Shown in pieces: positions 20,126 to 30,540 of a stretch of 64,000 nt of DNA. The position numbers and the translations under genes are program-made. The stretch spans positions 1 through 64,000 of the forward strand of contig MU603993.1 of the NCBI GenBank assembly GCA_025201845.1, written 5' to 3'. The notes below the pieces were generated by a model, which worked only from the letters and a program-made list of their open reading frames with translations, searched no databases and was not told the DNA's origin. Each line of letters begins with the position of its first letter. Position 1 is the stretch's first letter. Source of the DNA: Martensiomyces pterosporus. Taxonomy: Eukaryota; Kickxellomycota; Kickxellomycetes; Kickxellales; Kickxellaceae.

Positions 20126-21181
20126 ATGGCACTCTGGGTTGAAAAGCACCGGCCTCTTAGCCTGGACAGGCTGTCGTTCCATGCTGACCTCACCGACCAT
20201 CTCCGGCAGCTTGCCAATACAGGCGACCTCCCGCACCTGCTTGTATATGGGCCAACTGGAGCCGGCAAGCGCACGAGGATATCGGCGGTTCTGCGCGAGA
20301 TATATGGGCCAGGGGCCGAGAAGCTGAAGGTTGACCAGCGCGTGTTTGAGACGCCTAGCCGCCGCAGGATGGAGATTAACATTATCTCGAGCAGCTACCA
20401 CATCGAGGTGAACCCCAGCGACGCTGGGATATACGACCGCGTCATCATCCAGGACTTGATCAAGGAAACTGCGCAGACACAGCAAATCTCGGCGTCCAGT
20501 GCGCGCAAGTTCAAGGTCGTCGTCATTCACGAGGCAGATGCGCTGAGCCGCGATGCGCAGCACGCTCTGCGCCGGACGATGGAGAAGTACATGGCCAATA
20601 TGCGTGTCATCTTGTGCTGCAGCTCGACAGCCAAGATCATCAGTCCTGTGCAGAGCAGATGCCTGCTGGTGCGTGTTGCTGCGCCCACAGCAGACGAGGT
20701 TGTCGACGTGCTGAACTCGGTGGCAAAGAAGGAGGGAATCAGCATCCCTCAGGACTTTGCCAAACGCCTCGCGCTGAGCTCGAGGCGCAATCTGCACAGG
20801 GCGCTGCTGATGCTCGAGGCGTCATACGTGAGGCAGTACCCGTTCAGCGAGTCCCAGGACATCCCAATTCCCGAGTGGGAGGCGTACATCCACGCGATTG
20901 CCAATTCGGCGCTGCAGAAGCAGACACCGGCACAGCTGATGGCCGTGCGCAAGCAGTTCTACGAGGTCCTTACGCACTGCATCCCCGCGTCTACTATCCT
21001 CAAGACCGTTGCGCTGCAGCTCGTCGACGGCGTGGACCAGAAGCTGAAGCCCGAGGTTGTTCGCCAAGCAGCGTTCTACGAGCACCGTCTGCAGAGCGGG
21101 CAAAAGGCCATCGTCCATCTCGAGGCGTTCATGGCCAAGTTTATGAGCATCTACAAGCGGCATCTGATGGAGCTCGCCTAG
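20126..21181 (+). CDS. RFC5: Replication factor C small subunit (RFC3; yeast Rfc5 type)
   Basis: A single-exon 351-residue AAA+ clamp-loader subunit. It begins MALWVEKHRP and has a P-loop (YGPTGAGKRTR), a Walker B-like strand in VVIHEADALSRDAQHALRRTME, CSSTAKIISPVQSRC (SRC motif), and the C-terminal collar domain. The Walker B is HEAD rather than DEAD, and the SSYHIEVNPSDAG block identifies human RFC3/yeast Rfc5. With the other RFC subunits it loads the PCNA clamp at primer ends during replication and repair, and also serves in the Rad24, Ctf18 and Elg1 complexes. The ATG at 20126 (gccATGg) is the expected family start. The gene symbol follows yeast usage. Confidence 0.95.
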   Translation: MALWVEKHRPLSLDRLSFHADLTDHLRQLANTGDLPHLLVYGPTGAGKRTRISAVLREIYGPGAEKLKVDQRVFETPSRRRMEINIISSSYHIEVNPSDAGIYDRVIIQDLIKETAQTQQISASSARKFKVVVIHEADALSRDAQHALRRTMEKYMANMRVILCCSSTAKIISPVQSRCLLVRVAAPTADEVVDVLNSVAKKEGISIPQDFAKRLALSSRRNLHRALLMLEASYVRQYPFSESQDIPIPEWEAYIHAIANSALQKQTPAQLMAVRKQFYEVLTHCIPASTILKTVALQLVDGVDQKLKPEVVRQAAFYEHRLQSGQKAIVHLEAFMAKFMSIYKRHLMELA

Positions 21182-21747
21182 TTTAGTTTCTTCCACCCTT
21201 AATGCAAGCAGCGTCGGCTATGGTATTGGCCTGCACAACTGGCATGTGCAGCAGGAAAGTCGTCACACGCGGCATCTGGCTTCGTAGACCCGTGCCTGCG
21301 TTAAAAAGCAGCTGCAGAACCACAAACAGCTGGGTGATCGCCGGCACCTGCCGCTGCCACTGCCACTGCCACTGCAGTTGCAGGTGGCACGCTTTGGCAC
21401 TGGAGCTCGCCAGCACCGATTGGCACTCGCAGCGCTGTCCCATCGCATCTACGCGGGTACAGGGCGGCCCTAGCGTCGCCTCGCAATAATGTTATCTGTA
21501 GCAATGTGATTGGCCAGCGCCGAAACCTCCTTTTGGGCGAAGGGAGAAAAAAAATAGGCGCTGGCCCTTGTTGCATTTTGGCAGAGGGGGAAGTCCGCCC
21601 ACAGCCGCTCGGCTTATCTGCTTTTCCACGCCTGTGCTGCTGCCCACCCTGCTCGCTCAGCGGTGCTTTCCTTTCTCTTCTCTTCTCAGCACTATCCCAC
21701 ACATCATTCTTTTTCATCTTATATAATACACCTCTCTGGTCCAAAAG
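21182..21747. other. Intergenic: RFC subunit to KGD2
   Basis: 566 bases. Near 21346-21387 a short CTGCCA repeat is flanked by CACCTGC and GCAGGTG, which are inverse complements. The last 100 bases are pyrimidine-rich. No gene is supported. Confidence 0.55.
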
Positions 21748-23524
21748 ATGCAGTCCCGTATGGCTTTCCAGCTGAGCCAGGCTATGGCGCCGGCTCTCAG
21801 ACACACCATGGCCGCCTCCAATTTGACAAAACTCTCGGGTGCTCTGGCCTTCAAGCACGCACAGTAAGTACACGCGAGAAAGCGCATGCTGGCAGGCAGC
21901 TCTCGGCGGCACTCGTTAAAGCACACTGCAGGCCTTCTGACGCCCTTTTGCCCCTATTTTGTAACGAACTGTAATTTGCGCTGTAGGTCGGTCTTCTCTA
22001 GCCAGGGCTCTCTCCGCTTCTACTGTAAGTGCGCGTTGGCAGAAATGCTGCCTGCTTTCTTTGCCCTCCGCTGATGCGTGGCTTTCCTTGCGCCTGAGGG
22101 CACGCATGCTCTCTGCATCGGAGAGCCGCGATCGCACGCCGTGCACACTGCATTTCCCCGTGCCTCCTCGCCAGCGGTCCCACTCAGCCGGCCTTATCTC
22201 TGTGTAACACATATGCTGCGAAAGCGCAACGCGCACATGTTGCAGGATGAAAAATCATGCACCTCTGTTTGCCTGCTGCTATTGTTGTTGCTACTGCCGC
22301 TATTGTCCTCACTCTTCTGCTAATCAACACGCCGACACCCGATGCGCACGTGTGCATGTCAATATAGCGGACGACAAGTACAGGATCATCAAGGTCCCTC
22401 ACATGGCGGACTCTATCACCGAGGGCACTCTGAAGTCCTGGGCCAAGCAGGTTGGCGAGCAGGTTGAGCAGGACGAGGAGGTTGCCTCGATCGAGACCGA
22501 CAAGGTCGACATCCCCGTCAACTCGCCTGTTGGTGGCGTTGTGCGCGAGCTCTTGGTCAACGAGGAGGACACCGTTGTTGTTGGCCAGGATCTGTTCAAG
22601 ATCGAGGAGGGTGCTGTTGCCGAGGGCGGAGCTGCTAAGCCCAAGGCCGAGGAGCCTGCTGCTGCTCCTGCTGCCGAGGCCGCCGCTGCCGCTGCTGCTG
22701 CTCCCGCTGCTGCTGCTCCCGCTGCGCCCAAGGCTGCGCCCGCTGCCGCTGCACCCACGCCTGCACCCCAGGCCAAGGCTGCTGCGCCTGCTGCCGCCTC
22801 CCCTGTGTCGTTCGGCACGCCCAGCCGCTCGGAGCGCCGCGTCAAGATGAACCGCATGCGCCTCCGCATTTCCGAGCGCCTGAAGCAGTCGCAGAACACG
22901 GCCGCATCGCTCACTACATTCAACGAGGTCGACATGAGCAACCTCATTGAGATGCGCAAGACGTACAAGGACGCAGTCCTCAAGACGCACGGCGTCAAGC
23001 TCGGATACATGGGTGCCTTCGTCAAGGCCAGCACCCAGGCCCTGCAGGCCGTGCCCGAGGTCAACGCCAGCATCGACGGCGACCACATGGTCTACTACGA
23101 CTACTGCGACGTCAGCGTCGCCGTTGCCACCCCCAAGGGCCTCGTAACCCCTGTTCTCCGCAACACGGAGCGCATGTCCATCGTCGATGTCGAGCAGGAG
23201 ATCGCTCACCTCGGACAGAAGGCGCGCGACAACAAGATCACCGTCGAGGACATGGCTGGTGGCACGTTCACCATTTCGAACGGCGGCGTCTTTGGCTCGC
23301 TCTACGGAACCCCCATCATCAACATGCCCCAGGCCGCCATCCTCGGCATGCACGCCATCAAGGAGCGCCCTGTTGTTGTGAACGGAAAGATCGAGATCAG
23401 ACCCATGATGTACGTTGCCCTGTCCTACGACCACCGCATCATCGATGGCCGCGAGGCCGTCACCTTCCTTGTCAAGCTCAAGGAGGCCATTGAGGACCCT
23501 CGCCGCCTTCTCCTCAACGTCTAA
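21748..23524 (+). CDS. KGD2: Dihydrolipoamide succinyltransferase, E2 of 2-oxoglutarate dehydrogenase
   Basis: Exons 21748-21863, 21987-22024 (38 bases) and 22368-23524 join in frame to give 436 residues; both introns end in TAG. Exon 1 and the small exon 2 supply a mitochondrial presequence rich in Arg, Ser and Ala. The lipoyl domain follows, with the attachment lysine at about residue 97 in ETDKVD. A long Ala/Pro linker leads to the catalytic acyltransferase domain, which ends with the active-site HRIIDG near residue 407. No peripheral-subunit-binding domain is seen between, as is normal for eukaryotic KGD2 and distinguishes it from the pyruvate dehydrogenase E2. It forms the core of the TCA-cycle 2-oxoglutarate dehydrogenase complex in the mitochondrial matrix. 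Confidence 0.95.
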
Positions 23525-23841
23525 GCCCACGCAAAGTGCACGTCTGGGCTGCGCAGCCCCGATAGACGGGGGCTTGCGCTTGGCCCAGCCGGGACCGCAG
23601 CTGGTCCCCCCCCACCATTCCTTCCTAGAGTCATCGCTCATGGCTGCTTCCCACCCATTTCTTTCCGCTGTTTCCCTTCAGCACCAGCACAATCTGCTGG
23701 CAAACAATGCAGGCAGTCAAAGCAATGCAGATATCTGGTGCCGGCACCACAGAGCAGGGTAGCAAAGAAAACATATGTATAGGAGTGAACAGATGATGGC
23801 AGGAAAAAGAAACATGCGAATGCGCGAAAATGCGACAGGGA
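23525..23841. other. Convergent 3' region, KGD2 and condensin subunit
   Basis: 317 bases between convergent stop codons, presumably two 3' untranslated regions. Nothing else is seen. Confidence 0.6.
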
Positions 23842-26800
23842 CTAGAGGGCTTCGTCCTCCTCTTCCATCTCATCGTCGCTGTATTGTGTGAGCTGCGTCC
23901 TGAGGCTGCCGATCTCCTTCTCGACAGCCTCAGCCTCGTCCTCGCCGATAGCCTTTGCGCGAGCCTCCCGGAGCTTCGCCTCGTACTCGTCAAGCAGCAC
24001 CTTGGTCTCCTGCCTCTGCGCTGCCTGCGAGCGAGCCTTTGCAACGATCTCGCCAAAGTACTTGTACACAGCGTCCTCGGACAGCTTGTCCTGGTAGCTG
24101 GGCAGGCCGTCAAGCAGCCTCCTCACGCTGCGCTCGGACTTGTACGGCAGCAGCGCCAGGCAGTAGGCAATGTCGCGGCACTGGCGGGGGTCGGCGGAGT
24201 TGCGGAACCTCTGGCACAGCTTCTCGACCACGTTGTCGGTCTGCCTGTCCTTCTCCTTGATGAAGTCGAAGAGGAACTTCATGATGCGACCAAAGCTCTC
24301 CTCGTTGACCGCGCCAGCACCCACGCTCAGGCTGGAGATGATGTCGGGCAAGTTGTTGTACACGGCGTTGTCCTTGGTTGCCAGCTCGGAGAAGAACAGC
24401 CGGGCCATGTCGGCCACCCGCTGGTCCTTGTCCTCAAGGCACTTGGCCATCTCGCCCAGCTGGCCCTTGACCTTGACCATGCCGTTCAGAATCAAGTGCG
24501 TCAGGACCATCAGCGTGGTCTTCTTCACCTTCGAGTCCTGGTCGTGCAGGGGCCCGTAGAGGTACTGCACGTTTTCGCCGATGAGGTTGTTGAAGCACAC
24601 GGTGATGTCCCCAAGGGCAATGGAGATGTTGGCGCGGATAACGGGCGACTTTGCCCTCTGCAGCAGCGTCAGCAGCAGGGGGAGGTTGGTCTCGCAGAAG
24701 GCCGATGAGATGCACATGAACTTGGCCAGAGCCGCCGTCGCATGGACCGTAAGCAGCCGGTCGTTGAACTTGCCCAGGTTCTTGCACACATGCACCAGGA
24801 GCGGGCCAAACAGCGCCAGCAAAGACCGGTTGCCAAACAGCAGCTCGCGCTCGCGGATCGCAGAAATGATGTCGCCGATCTCGTCCTCCGTCGTGCCCGC
24901 AATCTGGTTGAGCTCGTCGTCCTCGTCGTCCTCTTCGCCGTCCACGTCCATGCCCGAGGTGTTGCTGGCCTTGCCGCGCCTGCCCTTTCCCTTTGGCGTG
25001 GCACGGCGCTTGCGCTTGGGCTCCTCGTCGCTCTTGCGCCGCTTCAGCTCGGCCTCGATTGTCTCCAGCAGCACGATCTCCTTGATCGCAATATGCCCGA
25101 CGATGAACAAAAGGCGGGTGAGGTCCCACGGGTCGACGAGCTTCCTGGCAGGCTCAGGTGCCGCCGGCGAGTCTCCGTCATCGACATCCATCGAATCCTC
25201 AACCCCGGCTGCGGTCTTTGCGCTGGCAAGCAGGTCCTGCACCAGCCTTGCCTGTGTCTTGACGATGCGAGCAGCAAAGGCGTCGGGCTTCTCGCCCAGC
25301 GCATATATCGTGTTGAGGGCCTGCTCAGCGGCTGGGAACCATTCGGGGTCGCGCCGGGGCTCCTCGATGATGCGCCTCAGTCCGTCAAATATGGAGCTGT
25401 TCATGGGCAGTCTCTTCGCCTCGCCCTCGTCGAGCCCCGCAGCTGCGCCGACTCGCTTGGTTTTTGACGAGCCCAGGCACTGGAGGACCATGCAGGTGTA
25501 CTTGGCTACAACCAGGTCGTCGTGGCCGTACCTGCCCAGCCCAATGCGCAGGTAGAGGTCAATGTCGTCGGTGACAATGGACTTGCTCGCCTGTGCCAGC
25601 ATCCCGAGGATGATGATTGCGCCGCGCCGCTGCGCCGGCGGCAGCTTCTGTCTGGTATACCCGTAGACGCTGCGCAGCTTACTGACAACAGCCGCGCTGA
25701 TCAGCCCCTCCTCCATCAGTGTGCGAATGAGTTCCTCCAGCGATGTCAGCTCGGCCAATGTGGCGCCGAATGTGAGGCTGATGAGGTTGCGTGTGATACG
25801 GCTTGTGTTCTCCGCCGCGCTCAGGCGCTCGCTGGGGGCCAAATAGAGCTGCATATACGAGTCCAGCAGCTTCGCACGCACGCCCTTGGCCTCCTCCGCA
25901 CCCGAGCTGCCATCCCCAGCACTGCTGCCACTGCTGCCATTCGACGGGGTCCAGATGAGGTGCGCCATGCGCCTGATTCCCTCCTGCGCGCCGTCGACAC
26001 GGAACCGGACGGCTGTCACGAAAAAGTCCATCGCCTCCATGACTTCGCTCTTGTTAGTCGACCCCAAGAGCTGGATGAGCAGCGGCTGGGCCTCCTGCAC
26101 TTGGTACACGAAATGGAGCGCGTCGCGGTAGTACCGCTGCTGGAACTGCAAGTGCATGGCCTTGGCCGCCATCTCAGGCGACAACCCGGCGTTAGCAAAG
26201 TCCTGTGCCGCCCGCGCATTGTCGCCTGCGACGCTGTTGCCGTTGGTCGTGCCGCTGACATTAGTGTCGCCGTCATCGTTGCCGCCATTGTCGCTGTCGC
26301 TCTCGTCTCCGCCATCGGTAGCATCATCATTCTCTTCACGGTCCGCCGGGTCACCGGCTTTGTCCACTGCCTTGGCTGGCACTGCATTTGCCATCTGCGC
26401 CAGCTCCGCGTTAATCTTCTCCAGGCTGTCTTCGAGTCTCTCGATACCCAGCTCTGCGCCATCCAGCGAGAACGGGTGGGTCTCGAGGAGTGCAGTGAGT
26501 GCACGGATAGCGTGCTTGCGCACGTTGCTTGCCTTGTCCTCGAGTCTGCCGATGGTGAGGCTGATGAGCTTGGGTCTGCGCTTGGGGAATTTGGCGGGCC
26601 CGCTGCAGATGAACTGGCATACCTGAAGGACCTTCGCGCGGACCAGGTAGTGGGCGTCCTGGAATCTCTGCTCAATGATATCAAAGTACTCGACAATCTG
26701 GTTCTTTGTGATCTCCGTCTGCTCCTCCTGCGACGCAAGATACAGAATCAGGTGGCCGACAACGTCGACCATGGCTGACCTCAAAATGTGTGCCTCACAG

Positions 26801-27783
26801 TCGAGGTGTCTGATAAGGAGGCCCATCTGGCGCAGGAGGGCCTTGGGCGCCGCCTGCGAGAACCTGACCAAGAAGCGAGCAGTGTTCTTGGGCCCGGTTT
26901 TGTCATGCGTGCTATTGAAGTCCCTCGTAGCCACACTGCGCAGAACCTCGTCAGCCAGCTGCGTGCCGCCGTATTTCTCGTACGCCAGCTGGAGGAGCCC
27001 AGCCATGGCCTCGCTCAGGTGCTCGTAGTGCTGGAGGTTCTGTGTGATCATGGTGACTGCGCCATATAGTCCGTTGTAGCTCTGCACCCACAGGCACAGG
27101 GCGTTGAACAGGGTCTCTTGGAACTCGGTGTCGCGCGCATACGCGGGGTTCTCCATGACCTTGTGCGCCAGTCGGGTGAACACACCAATGAACGTGTCGC
27201 GCTCCGGGAGAGAGTTCCAGACACGGCCTAGCGGCAACTGCAGAAGCTGCTGGAGGAGCAAATACAAATCCATTATCTTGGCCTTCCACCCCGGAACCAC
27301 ATCCGCAACCGTCGCACCCTTCGCGGCACCGCTGCCCGTGGAGGTGTTGGTACGCCGTTTGCGGCCCTTGGTCTGCGTCGCTGCAGCGCGCGACTGCGAC
27401 GCCGTGGACTCGCCTCTCTCGATTGTCCACTGGAACAGGAATGCGTACCTATCCAGAGCCTCCGCGTGCTGCGTCGGGTCATAGCCGGGCGTAGCAAGCG
27501 CGGCAGATACCTGCTTTATCTCGTTCTCGAATCCCGCCACAAGCATGTCCAGGCCGCGCGCAATGAGCTTGGGATCGATGGTGGGGAGGTCGCGCGCAAA
27601 ACACTGGAGCGTGTCGAAGGTCGCGTCGTCGTTGATGGCGTCGCCGCTGACCACGAGCTTGTCGGTCAGGCCGTTGATGGTGCGCTTGGCTATCGTTGTG
27701 TCGATGCCATCGAACGAGAAGCTGTTGTGGATTTCGGCCTCGCCCTCTTGGAGCTTTATGAGCTGCGAGTGCAGGTTGAACAT
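23842..27783 (-). CDS. YCS4: Condensin complex subunit 1 (CAP-D2; Cnd1/Ycs4)
   Basis: A single-exon 1313-residue HEAT-repeat protein. The N-terminal MFNLHSQL, the block QFQDAHYLVRAKVLQ (as RFQDAHYLVRAKVLQ), SNVRKHAIRALTALLETHPF, and the late VCFNNLIGENVQYLYGPLHDQD and LTHLILNGMVKVKGQ identify CAP-D2. Two acidic, disordered segments lie around residues 470-530 and 900-960, the second followed by a basic cluster (KRKRRATPKGKGRRGK) that could be a nuclear localisation signal. The C-terminus is acidic. CAP-D2 binds Smc2/Smc4 through the kleisin CAP-H and is needed for mitotic chromosome compaction. An in-frame ATG at 27951 would add 56 residues, but the family homology begins at 27783. Divergent from DUG1. 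Confidence 0.94.
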   Translation of the reverse strand: MFNLHSQLIKLQEGEAEIHNSFSFDGIDTTIAKRTINGLTDKLVVSGDAINDDATFDTLQCFARDLPTIDPKLIARGLDMLVAGFENEIKQVSAALATPGYDPTQHAEALDRYAFLFQWTIERGESTASQSRAAATQTKGRKRRTNTSTGSGAAKGATVADVVPGWKAKIMDLYLLLQQLLQLPLGRVWNSLPERDTFIGVFTRLAHKVMENPAYARDTEFQETLFNALCLWVQSYNGLYGAVTMITQNLQHYEHLSEAMAGLLQLAYEKYGGTQLADEVLRSVATRDFNSTHDKTGPKNTARFLVRFSQAAPKALLRQMGLLIRHLDCEAHILRSAMVDVVGHLILYLASQEEQTEITKNQIVEYFDIIEQRFQDAHYLVRAKVLQVCQFICSGPAKFPKRRPKLISLTIGRLEDKASNVRKHAIRALTALLETHPFSLDGAELGIERLEDSLEKINAELAQMANAVPAKAVDKAGDPADREENDDATDGGDESDSDNGGNDDGDTNVSGTTNGNSVAGDNARAAQDFANAGLSPEMAAKAMHLQFQQRYYRDALHFVYQVQEAQPLLIQLLGSTNKSEVMEAMDFFVTAVRFRVDGAQEGIRRMAHLIWTPSNGSSGSSAGDGSSGAEEAKGVRAKLLDSYMQLYLAPSERLSAAENTSRITRNLISLTFGATLAELTSLEELIRTLMEEGLISAAVVSKLRSVYGYTRQKLPPAQRRGAIIILGMLAQASKSIVTDDIDLYLRIGLGRYGHDDLVVAKYTCMVLQCLGSSKTKRVGAAAGLDEGEAKRLPMNSSIFDGLRRIIEEPRRDPEWFPAAEQALNTIYALGEKPDAFAARIVKTQARLVQDLLASAKTAAGVEDSMDVDDGDSPAAPEPARKLVDPWDLTRLLFIVGHIAIKEIVLLETIEAELKRRKSDEEPKRKRRATPKGKGRRGKASNTSGMDVDGEEDDEDDELNQIAGTTEDEIGDIISAIRERELLFGNRSLLALFGPLLVHVCKNLGKFNDRLLTVHATAALAKFMCISSAFCETNLPLLLTLLQRAKSPVIRANISIALGDITVCFNNLIGENVQYLYGPLHDQDSKVKKTTLMVLTHLILNGMVKVKGQLGEMAKCLEDKDQRVADMARLFFSELATKDNAVYNNLPDIISSLSVGAGAVNEESFGRIMKFLFDFIKEKDRQTDNVVEKLCQRFRNSADPRQCRDIAYCLALLPYKSERSVRRLLDGLPSYQDKLSEDAVYKYFGEIVAKARSQAAQRQETKVLLDEYEAKLREARAKAIGEDEAEAVEKEIGSLRTQLTQYSDDEMEEEDEAL

Positions 27784-28690
27784 TACCAGAGGACCTGATA
27801 AAGGTAAGGGCGAGTAGTAAATAGTAACAATAAAAGTGCCAATGCGGTGGGTGGAGGGGAAAAGGAGAGCAAAGGGGCGGCGTGTGGAGAGAAAAAAAAA
27901 GCTACAAGCCGAGCTAAGCTGTGCGAGCCAGTGTGGCCCGGGAGCTGGCATACTTGTTTACTTTTTCGCACTGCCTGTTTACATTAAGGCCCATGCTGGC
28001 AATCGGCGGGTGTGATCTAATTGTGATTTGCAGATCCAGCCAGGCGGCTCTGTGCGTGCCCGGTGACGAAGATGGCGTGGTGCGAAACTGGGGGCCGGCC
28101 GCACCTGCAGCCTCTCCTGCTCTCCGGCGTGCGTGGGAACAGCGTGGGCGAGCGCGAGTGTTCATGTCCACGCACGAGCGGACTTGGCCGCCTCTGTGCT
28201 CGATATAGAAATATCAGTGCAAAAATTTTGGTCGCTGTTTGTTCCTTTTGTTCCTAGAGGTTCCTGTTCCTCGCTCTGGAGACTGGGAGAAAGGCGTGTT
28301 GCTTGCTTGGCACTGCACCCGAGCAAGCAAAAAGGAGAAAGGGAGAGAGGGGGGAGCAGGCCTCCCCGCTACACAGCATCACGCCTGCAGATGGCATCAG
28401 CACTGCTGCTGCATCACAGCGTCATGCGGCTTCCATGGAGAATCTCAGCAGAGCGCACGGCCGAGCAACGGCGCTGTAGAAGGGGCATGGGGATGATGGT
28501 GGGAAAGCGGCCTGCTGCAGCGGTTTTCAGCATCTCCAGACCAAAAGCATTCTCGGTGCCTCTTTCATCTCCACAGCACTGCTTCATTCCTTCCTATTTT
28601 CACAGACCAGCCTCAACTGCCCGTGCGCCCTTATTTATTCCCCTCTGCGCCAACTACAGAAAGATAACAGCAACCGCAACGACAGAAAGC
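27784..28690. other. Divergent promoter region, condensin subunit and DUG1
   Basis: 907 bases between start codons. On the plus strand it stays open in the DUG1 frame from an ATG at 28391 to 28690 (100 codons, Arg-rich), which is either a long 5' leader or an alternative N-terminus. No separate gene is supported. Confidence 0.55.
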
Positions 28691-30124
28691 ATGGCCAACG
28701 TCGAGAAGTACTTTGAGCTCGTTGATCAGAACCAGAAGAAGTTCATCGAGGCCCTGCGCGAGGTTGTCGCCATTCCCAGCGTCAGCGGCGACGCAGCCCG
28801 CCGCCCCGACGTCATCCGCATGGGCGAGTGGCTCCAGGCCAAGTGGGAGGCCCTCGGTGCCACCTGCAAGCGCGTTGACCCGGGCAAGCAGGACCTCCAC
28901 GGCGCGATTCTCGACCTTCCGCCAGTCATCCTGGGCCAGTATGGCAACGACCCTAGCAAGAAGACCGTCCTTGTGTACGGGCACTACGACGTGCAGCCGG
29001 CGCTCCTCGACGACGGCTGGGAGACCGACCCCTTCACCCTCGTCGAGAAGGAGGACGGCCGCCTTGTGGGCCGCGGCTCCACCGACGACAAGGGCCCAGT
29101 TCTGGGCTGGCTCCTGTGCGCGCAGACGCACAAGGAGGCCGGCATCGACTTCCCGGTCAACCTCAAGTTCTGCTTCGAGGGCATGGAGGAGAGCGGCAGC
29201 GAGGGGCTCGACGACATCATTGTCGAGGAGGCCGACAAGTGGTTCAAGGGCACCGACGTTGTGTGCATCAGCGACAACTACTGGCTTGGAAAGAACAAGC
29301 CCTGCCTCACCCACGGTCTGCGCGGCGTCAGCTACTTCCACCTCCTCGTCGAGGGCCCCGGCGCCGACCTCCACTCGGGCGTGTTTGGCGGAACCGTGCA
29401 TGAGCCCATGGTCGACCTGGTCCACCTGATGTCCAAGCTCGTCGACGTCAACGGCAGGATCCTCGTTCCTGGGATCTACGACCAGGTGATGCCCGTCACT
29501 GAGGAGGAGGAGGAGACATACCAGGGCCTGGAGTTCAGCCATGCGGATCTCGCGAAGGACCTCAAGAATGACGTGATCATCCACGGTGCTGAACGCGATA
29601 CCCTCAAGCACCGCTGGCGCTACCCCACGCTCTCGATTCACGGAGTCGAGGGTGCATTCTACGCGTCGGGCGACAAAACCGTCATCCCCGCAAAGGTCCG
29701 CGGAAAGTTCTCCCTGCGCACTGTGCCCAACATGGAGCCAGCCAAGGTCGCAGAGCTTGTTACTGAGCATCTCAATGCTGAGTTTGCCAAGCTTGGCAGT
29801 AAGAACAAGATGACGGTCATTGAGACCCATGGCGGTCGCTGGTGGTACTCGTCGCCGAAGCACCCCAACTTTATTGCCGGTGCCAAGGCCACCGAGAAGG
29901 TGTACGGCGTCAAGCCCGATCTGACCCGCGAGGGCGGATCCATCCCCGTCACCCTGACCTTTGAGGAGAACCTGAACGTCAACGTCCTGCTGCTGCCGAT
30001 GGGTGCGGCTGACGATGGCGCTCACTCGATTAACGAGAAGCTGGATAAGCGCAACTATATCCAGGGCATCAAGCTGCTCGGCGCCTACCTGCACGAGGTT
30101 GCCCAGACCGACCTGGCCGCCTAG
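28691..30124 (+). CDS. DUG1: Cys-Gly metallodipeptidase (M20 family; Dug1/CNDP2)
   Basis: A single-exon 477-residue M20 metallopeptidase. Metal ligands and catalytic residues are visible in order: YGHYDVQP (His and catalytic Asp), STDDKGP (bridging Asp), EGMEESGS (general-base Glu and ligand Glu), and SDNYWL (Asp ligand), with a final His in GAADDGAHS. The dimerisation lid domain lies between (THGLRGVSYFHLLVEG, LHSGVFGG). In fungi Dug1 hydrolyses Cys-Gly during glutathione turnover, in the cytosol. The ATG at 28691 (agcATGg) gives a start like that of other Dug1 proteins. The frame is open upstream to another ATG at 28391, which would add an Arg-rich stretch. Confidence 0.95.
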   Translation: MANVEKYFELVDQNQKKFIEALREVVAIPSVSGDAARRPDVIRMGEWLQAKWEALGATCKRVDPGKQDLHGAILDLPPVILGQYGNDPSKKTVLVYGHYDVQPALLDDGWETDPFTLVEKEDGRLVGRGSTDDKGPVLGWLLCAQTHKEAGIDFPVNLKFCFEGMEESGSEGLDDIIVEEADKWFKGTDVVCISDNYWLGKNKPCLTHGLRGVSYFHLLVEGPGADLHSGVFGGTVHEPMVDLVHLMSKLVDVNGRILVPGIYDQVMPVTEEEEETYQGLEFSHADLAKDLKNDVIIHGAERDTLKHRWRYPTLSIHGVEGAFYASGDKTVIPAKVRGKFSLRTVPNMEPAKVAELVTEHLNAEFAKLGSKNKMTVIETHGGRWWYSSPKHPNFIAGAKATEKVYGVKPDLTREGGSIPVTLTFEENLNVNVLLLPMGAADDGAHSINEKLDKRNYIQGIKLLGAYLHEVAQTDLAA

Positions 30125-30540
30125 GGTGGTGCTGAGTGCGCCTTTTCACTACTTCAGCTGGTCTCTTTCCTAGCTTTGCTTCCAGCACCTTTAATGCCAC
30201 AGCCTGTCATGCCGAAAGTGCCCCTGTCTCCTCTGCCCTGCTACTTGGCGCTACTGCAGCCGATGCAGGGTTAGGGAGGACAAGCGAGAAAAAAAAAACC
30301 CTCTTTGCTGGCCAATGGATTGTGTGGCTTGAAATCAGCCCAGCTGCGTGTGCAGGTTGTCGGTGCCGTAGCAGCGGGCACCTGGGAGACAGCCGGCCCC
30401 AGTTCCACGCCCTTCTCTCCCTCGCAGTGCGCCTAATTCACACACTCTTCTCTGGCATCCATCTGTTCTACAGCTGCAGCGCTCCTTTTTCTCTTCTCTG
30501 CTACCAACACAATACACGCATAGGTAGGCGCCAAGCCAGG
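30125..30540. other. Intergenic: DUG1 to membrane MAPR gene
   Basis: 416 bases with a poly-A run at 30288-30299 and a pyrimidine-rich tract ahead of the next ATG. No gene is seen. Confidence 0.55.

Noticed and set aside
21346..21387. CACCTGC ... GCAGGTG inverted pair considered as a hairpin or regulatory element
   Set aside because: The arms are only seven bases and the interior is a simple CTGCCA repeat, so chance is a sufficient explanation.
22184..23641. A 485-codon open frame on the minus strand opposite KGD2
   Set aside because: It mirrors the KGD2 coding frame, has Gly/Ser/Leu-rich shadow composition and matches no family; KGD2 on the plus strand is clear.
27784..27951. A 56-residue N-terminal extension of the condensin subunit from an ATG at 27951
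   Set aside because: The extension is Ser/Phe/Pro-rich without conservation-like sequence, and family homology begins at the ATG at 27783.
28631..30094. A 487-codon minus-strand open frame opposite DUG1
   Set aside because: It is antisense to a conserved M20 peptidase with all metal ligands, and its composition (Val/Leu/Asp-rich) is typical of a codon-bias shadow.
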